This document shows positions 60,301-64,000 of a stretch of DNA of 64,000 bases, piece after piece. Each line of letters starts with the position of its first letter. Position 1 is the first letter of the stretch. Both the position numbers and the translations under genes were made by a program. Source of the stretch: Ehretia macrophylla (Eukaryota > Streptophyta > Magnoliopsida > Boraginales > Ehretiaceae); NCBI GenBank assembly GCA_037974665.1, contig CM075765.1, forward strand, positions 11,577,501 through 11,641,500, read 5' to 3'. Under the pieces are notes generated by a model. That model saw nothing but the letters and a program-made list of their open reading frames with translations, ran no database searches and was not told the DNA's origin.

Positions 60301-63300
60301 CTTTTATTTGAATAGCTTGTTTTTTTCCCTTTCTAGGTTCTGACAATGGAATACGTCCCTGGGATCAAAATAAACAGGATACAAGCTTTAGATCAGTTGG
60401 GTGTTGATCGACAAAGGTATCTGCAATATGCATTATAACACAGACTGTCTGTTGAAAGAATATTAATCATGTTTCCTGTTGCATAAATTAATGCTAGTTT
60501 AATACTTTTACCAGGTTGGGCCGCTATGCTGTGGAATCTTACCTGGAGCAAATTTTGTCTTTTGGATTCTTCCATGCTGACCCTGTGAGTGTCTTACCCA
60601 GAATATTCAATATTTTAGTAAGAGGAAAATCATTTAGAAGCAAACATATGTGGCCTTTTTTAAATGCCATGTGAAGACCACTAGTGGAATCTATACCTCT
60701 GGAGAGCTGAAAGAATAACCATTGAAATTGAGTCTAGTATAAGCCTCGACTCCGATGCCTTCAGCCTTATGTATACTGTGAATGTTACTTTCTTTTCTTG
60801 TCTTTGTATGAGTTTTGTGTCTGATGTTTGAATGACCTCCCAGTCTGCCAGATTCGTTGTTCTTGGGTTTTGAGGAACCCAAATATTGGGTCATAAATGG
60901 GATAATCCAATGAGAAAGATATAGTAGCTTGAGGTAGTTTTTTCAAATATCTCTAGTATGGTGATTTCCATTTTTTGTTTTTTTTTGAAAAGTCCTTATC
61001 TGTGCTTTGGTGGCTGATAGTACTCCACTGAAGAAACAACTCCTTATCCTACTGTTATATATCTTTGTGCTTTTGGATGCCAAGATGTTCAGGCTTGTGC
61101 ATTTTCTTGCCTTTGAGCTATTGCCTTTATAGGGCCATAACTTCATTGCACCATAAAAAGAGAGTTGTGGTTGGAGAGAGCAGAGAAACCACATCATCAG
61201 ATGCTTATTTGCATATATTTCTTAAACATTTAATGTGTCTGGGAACATTTGGGTAATTGGAGGCTCTCAGATTGTGAAATAATTTTTCAAAAAACAGAAC
61301 ATACAATTTGTTCAAATTATTTGATTGAGTTTTATCATGCTGTTTAAATAAGAATCATTATCGGTGAAGGCAATACCTGGTTATGACTAAACCCTGGGAT
61401 CTTCTTTAATTATGCATGAATATAAAATGGCAAGACAAGGGCAAATGAATGGTCCCAAGTGTGGGAGTAATCGCCCTCAACTTTTAGTCTCTATATGATA
61501 AGATTGGCTGAAATATGATAAAGTATTTTCTTTAATAGAAAATTTTGACAATAATTACAGCGAATGTGGTTGAGTTCTGGTCATAGAGCAACGTGTAACT
61601 GAATTTAATGAGCTGCAGGTTGGTCATGATTCATTTGGTTTTGACTTGGGGCAAAAACTGTGATGCGAGTACTTTCTGGGAAAGCCTTTTCACATTACTT
61701 AAGGGGAAACAGTGCTTCCTCAAGCTGACCTAATTATTTTTACTTCTGGTTTGGGTGCTCGGCAATCTTTCTGCTAAAGGGTTCCTCCAAGTTCCATAAC
61801 TGATGGTCACTTCAAAAGCTTTGTCTTCATTATATTATAGAAGGAATTGCTTTTTATACATCCAGAACAATTAAAGGAAGAGTAGCAATAAAAATTAGGA
61901 AGAAGAGAAGACTTGACACTAACACATGGTACTTTATGCTAAGAACCAAGAAGGTGTAACAAGAAGAGCATCAGCTCAACTGCCAGTAAAAATAGTTGGT
62001 TTCCTCTACATTTGTGTATTCAGTACACAGAATTAACTCAAGAAGAGCAACGATCAAGATATTGTCTATGTGAGCATTAAAGAAGAGTATTCATGAAATT
62101 AGTTGGTGGTGGTGGTGGAGATCCTTTGAAATTTCTACCTTTATTTTCTTCCAGAGATGCTTAGGAAAAGCACAAAGGAAGAGTGTCCATAGAGCCTCTC
62201 TTCTTTTCTTTTTTACATGCTCCAATTCTCTGACAGTGTGTAGCATTGTCCAAACCAGTCTGCGGCCGAAAACAACAGTGATAAAAAACTTGTACACAAC
62301 TAGTCATTAGTTTTAACATCATCTGTTTTTGAACAATCGGCTGCTATTTTTATGTATTTCTTCTCCTTGAAACATACTTTTTCAAGATATTAGCTTTCCA
62401 TTCGTAGTGCCAAGCTGTAAATGCCTTGAATATTTCTACTAAGAAATGGCCCTTGGCATGTATGTTTGTTGACTCCTGAGTGGGAAATAAAGTTAAATAT
62501 GTGTAACAGGAAAGGATGGCTATCATGGTGCTTTATTAAACATTGATACTTGGAAAATAAAATATATACATACGTACACACACTCAAACACAAGTTTTTC
62601 GTTCATGAACTCAAATTTTATATATCAATTAAGAAGTGTGCAATGAATATTATGATTATAAATATGCATTAGGAATTGGAAGATGTTGGATCAAACCTGA
62701 GTGGGGAAGCTGTTTGTCTGTTAAAACTTTGGTAGAATAATGCTACCGGTGGGACTGAGTTGGTTATAGAGCTATTATATTGAGTGAAGGACATATAAGA
62801 AATTAATTCCGTGGGAAGGAAGAAAGAAACCTGAGCAGATGACTGCTTCCTTCTTCTTGTATTTCTTAATAAAAAACCCATGCGTGGGGGTGTTGGGGAG
62901 AGGGGGCGGGGTTGAGTTCTACTTGTTAAACTGCCAAAATGTTTCCGTAATCTAGTTGCACGATTTACCTGGATTTGTGTCATAATTATGACTTCCTCTG
63001 GTTCTTCTTCTTCTTTTTTTCCCTTTGTTTTCTTAAACTGTCATGAATGAAGGTGAATCATTTATATTTTCTTGCTTTATAGAATGTCGACAGACACTAC
63101 TCTGCTGATGAATGATTGTAAAACTGAAGTTTGAGACATCCTTGCAAAGAAAGAGTAGCTTTTAGTTTCTGCCCGATTCATGGGTTACTTGGATGATAAT
63201 CACGTCTTCAGTTGCTGAGATGCAATGAAGCATTTTTTGCACTCTTGTCAAATATTTAACGTAGCAAGTCAATGGGACTTGCTGTGTCATATATGCAGTA

Positions 63301-64000
63301 TATTGGCATAAAATAATAATTTTGAAGTAATCTGCATTCTGCAACTACAAATTTTCAATGTTATTGTACATATCAATAGCAGACTCTGATTTCTCTTGTT
63401 ATCCATACTGATGATGAATGTTACTCTTAATTCTACAGCATCCTGGGAATATAGCTGTGGATGATGTTAATGGTGGAAGATTGATCTTTTATGATTTTGG
63501 AATGATGGGAAGGTATATAAAATTTTCTGTTTGCTATTTGTGGTTTGTCAAATTCTCTACATAAATATATAAGTTTCCATTCCAAATAAACAGTCAGCCT
63601 TGTCTTCTTGCAGTATAAGTCAAAATATCAGGGAAGGCTTGCTGGAAGTGTTCTATGGAGTTTACGAGAAGGATGCTGACAAGGTAATGAATTTACAAGT
63701 TCCTAGTCTATTACCATGTCGAACTTCATGGTCATGCACTCAGTCACTGATTTGTGGAGTGTGAGCGACATCTTTTGATAAATTAGACTTTCAGAGCACC
63801 TATAGAGTATCTTGTAAAATAATTTTTTATGTATTTACAATTTTATTTGGATATCAGTATTACTTATTTTCTTTGTGAGAAGTAGATGGGAGTGTGAATG
63901 ATATGTAGGATCAAGGGGCCAATTATACCAGAAGGGTAGAAAAGGAAGTTTTAGGAGAACTTGAAGGAAGGTGCACCAGCCTAGAAATAGTCATGGTGGT
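54382..64000 (+). CDS. ABC1K8: plastid ABC1/ADCK-family atypical kinase, ABC1K8 (OSA1)-like, exons 1-11 (3' end outside window)
   Basis: Exons: 54382-54855, 55869-56004, 56544-56710, 57865-57985, 58121-58221, 58612-58710, 60130-60240, 60337-60416, 60515-60584, 63439-63512 and 63614-63683. Together they give 501 codons with phase kept at each GT-AG junction. Residues 1 to about 55 are Ser/Arg-rich and look like a plastid transit peptide. An Asn-Gly-Ser-rich linker (about 73-125) follows. Kinase marks: KIGQ (235-238, the ABC1-specific KxGQ), the Ala-rich loop AAAS (295-298), catalytic Lys315 in [10 protein letters not shown], ExD as EID (367-369), FHADPHPGN (449-457, split by intron 9) and DFG (472-474). 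The text follows Arabidopsis ABC1K8/OSA1 (At5g64940, from memory) closely. That family member is in the chloroplast envelope and is linked to oxidative-stress and iron/lipid homeostasis. About 280 C-terminal residues are missing from the window. Confidence 0.94.
56993..57619 (+). mobile_element. TRIM in ABC1K8-like intron 3, its 5' LTR split by a SINE
   Basis: The 5' LTR is 56993-57284 (TGTTAGAACATACACTTGTC to CTTAACA) and is followed directly by TGGTATCAGAGC, the initiator-Met primer site (57285-57296). A purine tract, AAGAGGGAG, precedes the 3' LTR at 57504-57619 (TGTTAAAATATAACACTTG). The internal part is about 200 bp and repeats CTTTCACGT-type motifs. No flanking duplication was found, and the 3' LTR appears to end a few bases early. 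Non-coding. Confidence 0.88.
57048..57202 (+). mobile_element. tRNA-derived SINE inserted in the TRIM 5' LTR
   Basis: 155 bp with a Pol III A box (TAGCCCAGTGGT, 57061-57072) and B box (GGTTCAAGTCT, 57105-57115) at tRNA-like spacing, ending in A runs. Imperfect 16 bp duplications flank it: ATTCTAAAACCACCTT (57032-57047) and ACTCTAAGACCACCTT (57203-57218). The intact 3' LTR of the TRIM has this site only once. The general type recalls plant Au-like SINEs; the family name is inference. Confidence 0.92.
58711..60129 (+). other. ABC1K8-like intron 6 (1.4 kb)
   Basis: It lies between exons 6 and 7, with donor CAG|GTAAAG and acceptor TTTTCAG. A short frame at 58868-59065 has no recognisable family. 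No repeat with clear ends was found. Confidence 0.6.
60585..63438 (+). other. ABC1K8-like intron 9 (2.85 kb)
   Basis: It separates HADP from HPGN in the catalytic region. There are short simple repeats only (GGT at 62105-62118). No transposon ends or genes were recognised. Confidence 0.6.

Noticed and set aside
63909-64000. possible exon 12 of the ABC1K8-like gene
   Set aside because: An AG precedes 63909, but the translation does not match the expected VLQAM-type continuation after DADK; the next exon is probably beyond the window.

Overview
This 64 kb window is nuclear DNA of a flowering plant, most likely a eudicot. It is AT-rich, its genes carry many GT-AG introns, and it holds typical plant transposons: TRIMs, a tRNA-derived SINE, Ty1/copia and long gypsy-like LTRs, PIF/Harbinger and hAT elements, and MITEs. 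I rebuilt three host genes exon by exon from splice sites and reading-frame continuity. No CRISPR, operon or bacterial features were seen.

Left end (1-11.9 kb). The 5' part of an ARV1-type sterol/lipid-homeostasis gene lies on the minus strand (exons 1-5; the rest is off the left edge). Next come two tandem LTR-like blocks (2510-7462), a LINE remnant (7840-8200) and a 1.6 kb fold-back element (about 9481-11110) built from an inverted minisatellite with a C-rich and TG-rich core.

HIT4-like gene (11.9-20.8 kb, minus strand). A complete 14-exon, 370-residue gene resembles Arabidopsis HEAT INTOLERANT 4, a nuclear protein linked to heat tolerance and heat-induced release of silencing. Its introns carry a TRIM, a short SINE-like insert and a 260 bp tandem duplication.

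Transposon block (20.9-53.6 kb). There is no convincing complete host gene here. Insertions are nested: a solo LTR inside a fold-back MITE; a 6.7 kb PIF/Harbinger element inside the 3' LTR of a broken copia element (35384-47563), with another solo LTR inside that Harbinger. Many target-site duplications are readable (ATATC, TAA, ATCCT, GAAATTAG, TTA). The most striking structure is an almost uninterrupted 2.26 kb inverted repeat at 28551-30810 with arms of about 1.1 kb, a possible hairpin-RNA source.

Right end (54.4-64 kb, plus strand). The first 11 coding exons (501 codons) of a plastid ABC1/ADCK-family atypical kinase of the ABC1K8/OSA1 type continue off the right edge. Intron 3 holds a TRIM whose 5' LTR was hit by a tRNA-derived SINE.

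The three genes are not an operon and need not share a pathway. HIT4-like and ABC1K8-like are divergent and separated by 33.6 kb of transposons. The window is best read as a gene-flanked transposon accumulation zone whose order of insertion can be worked out from the sequence.
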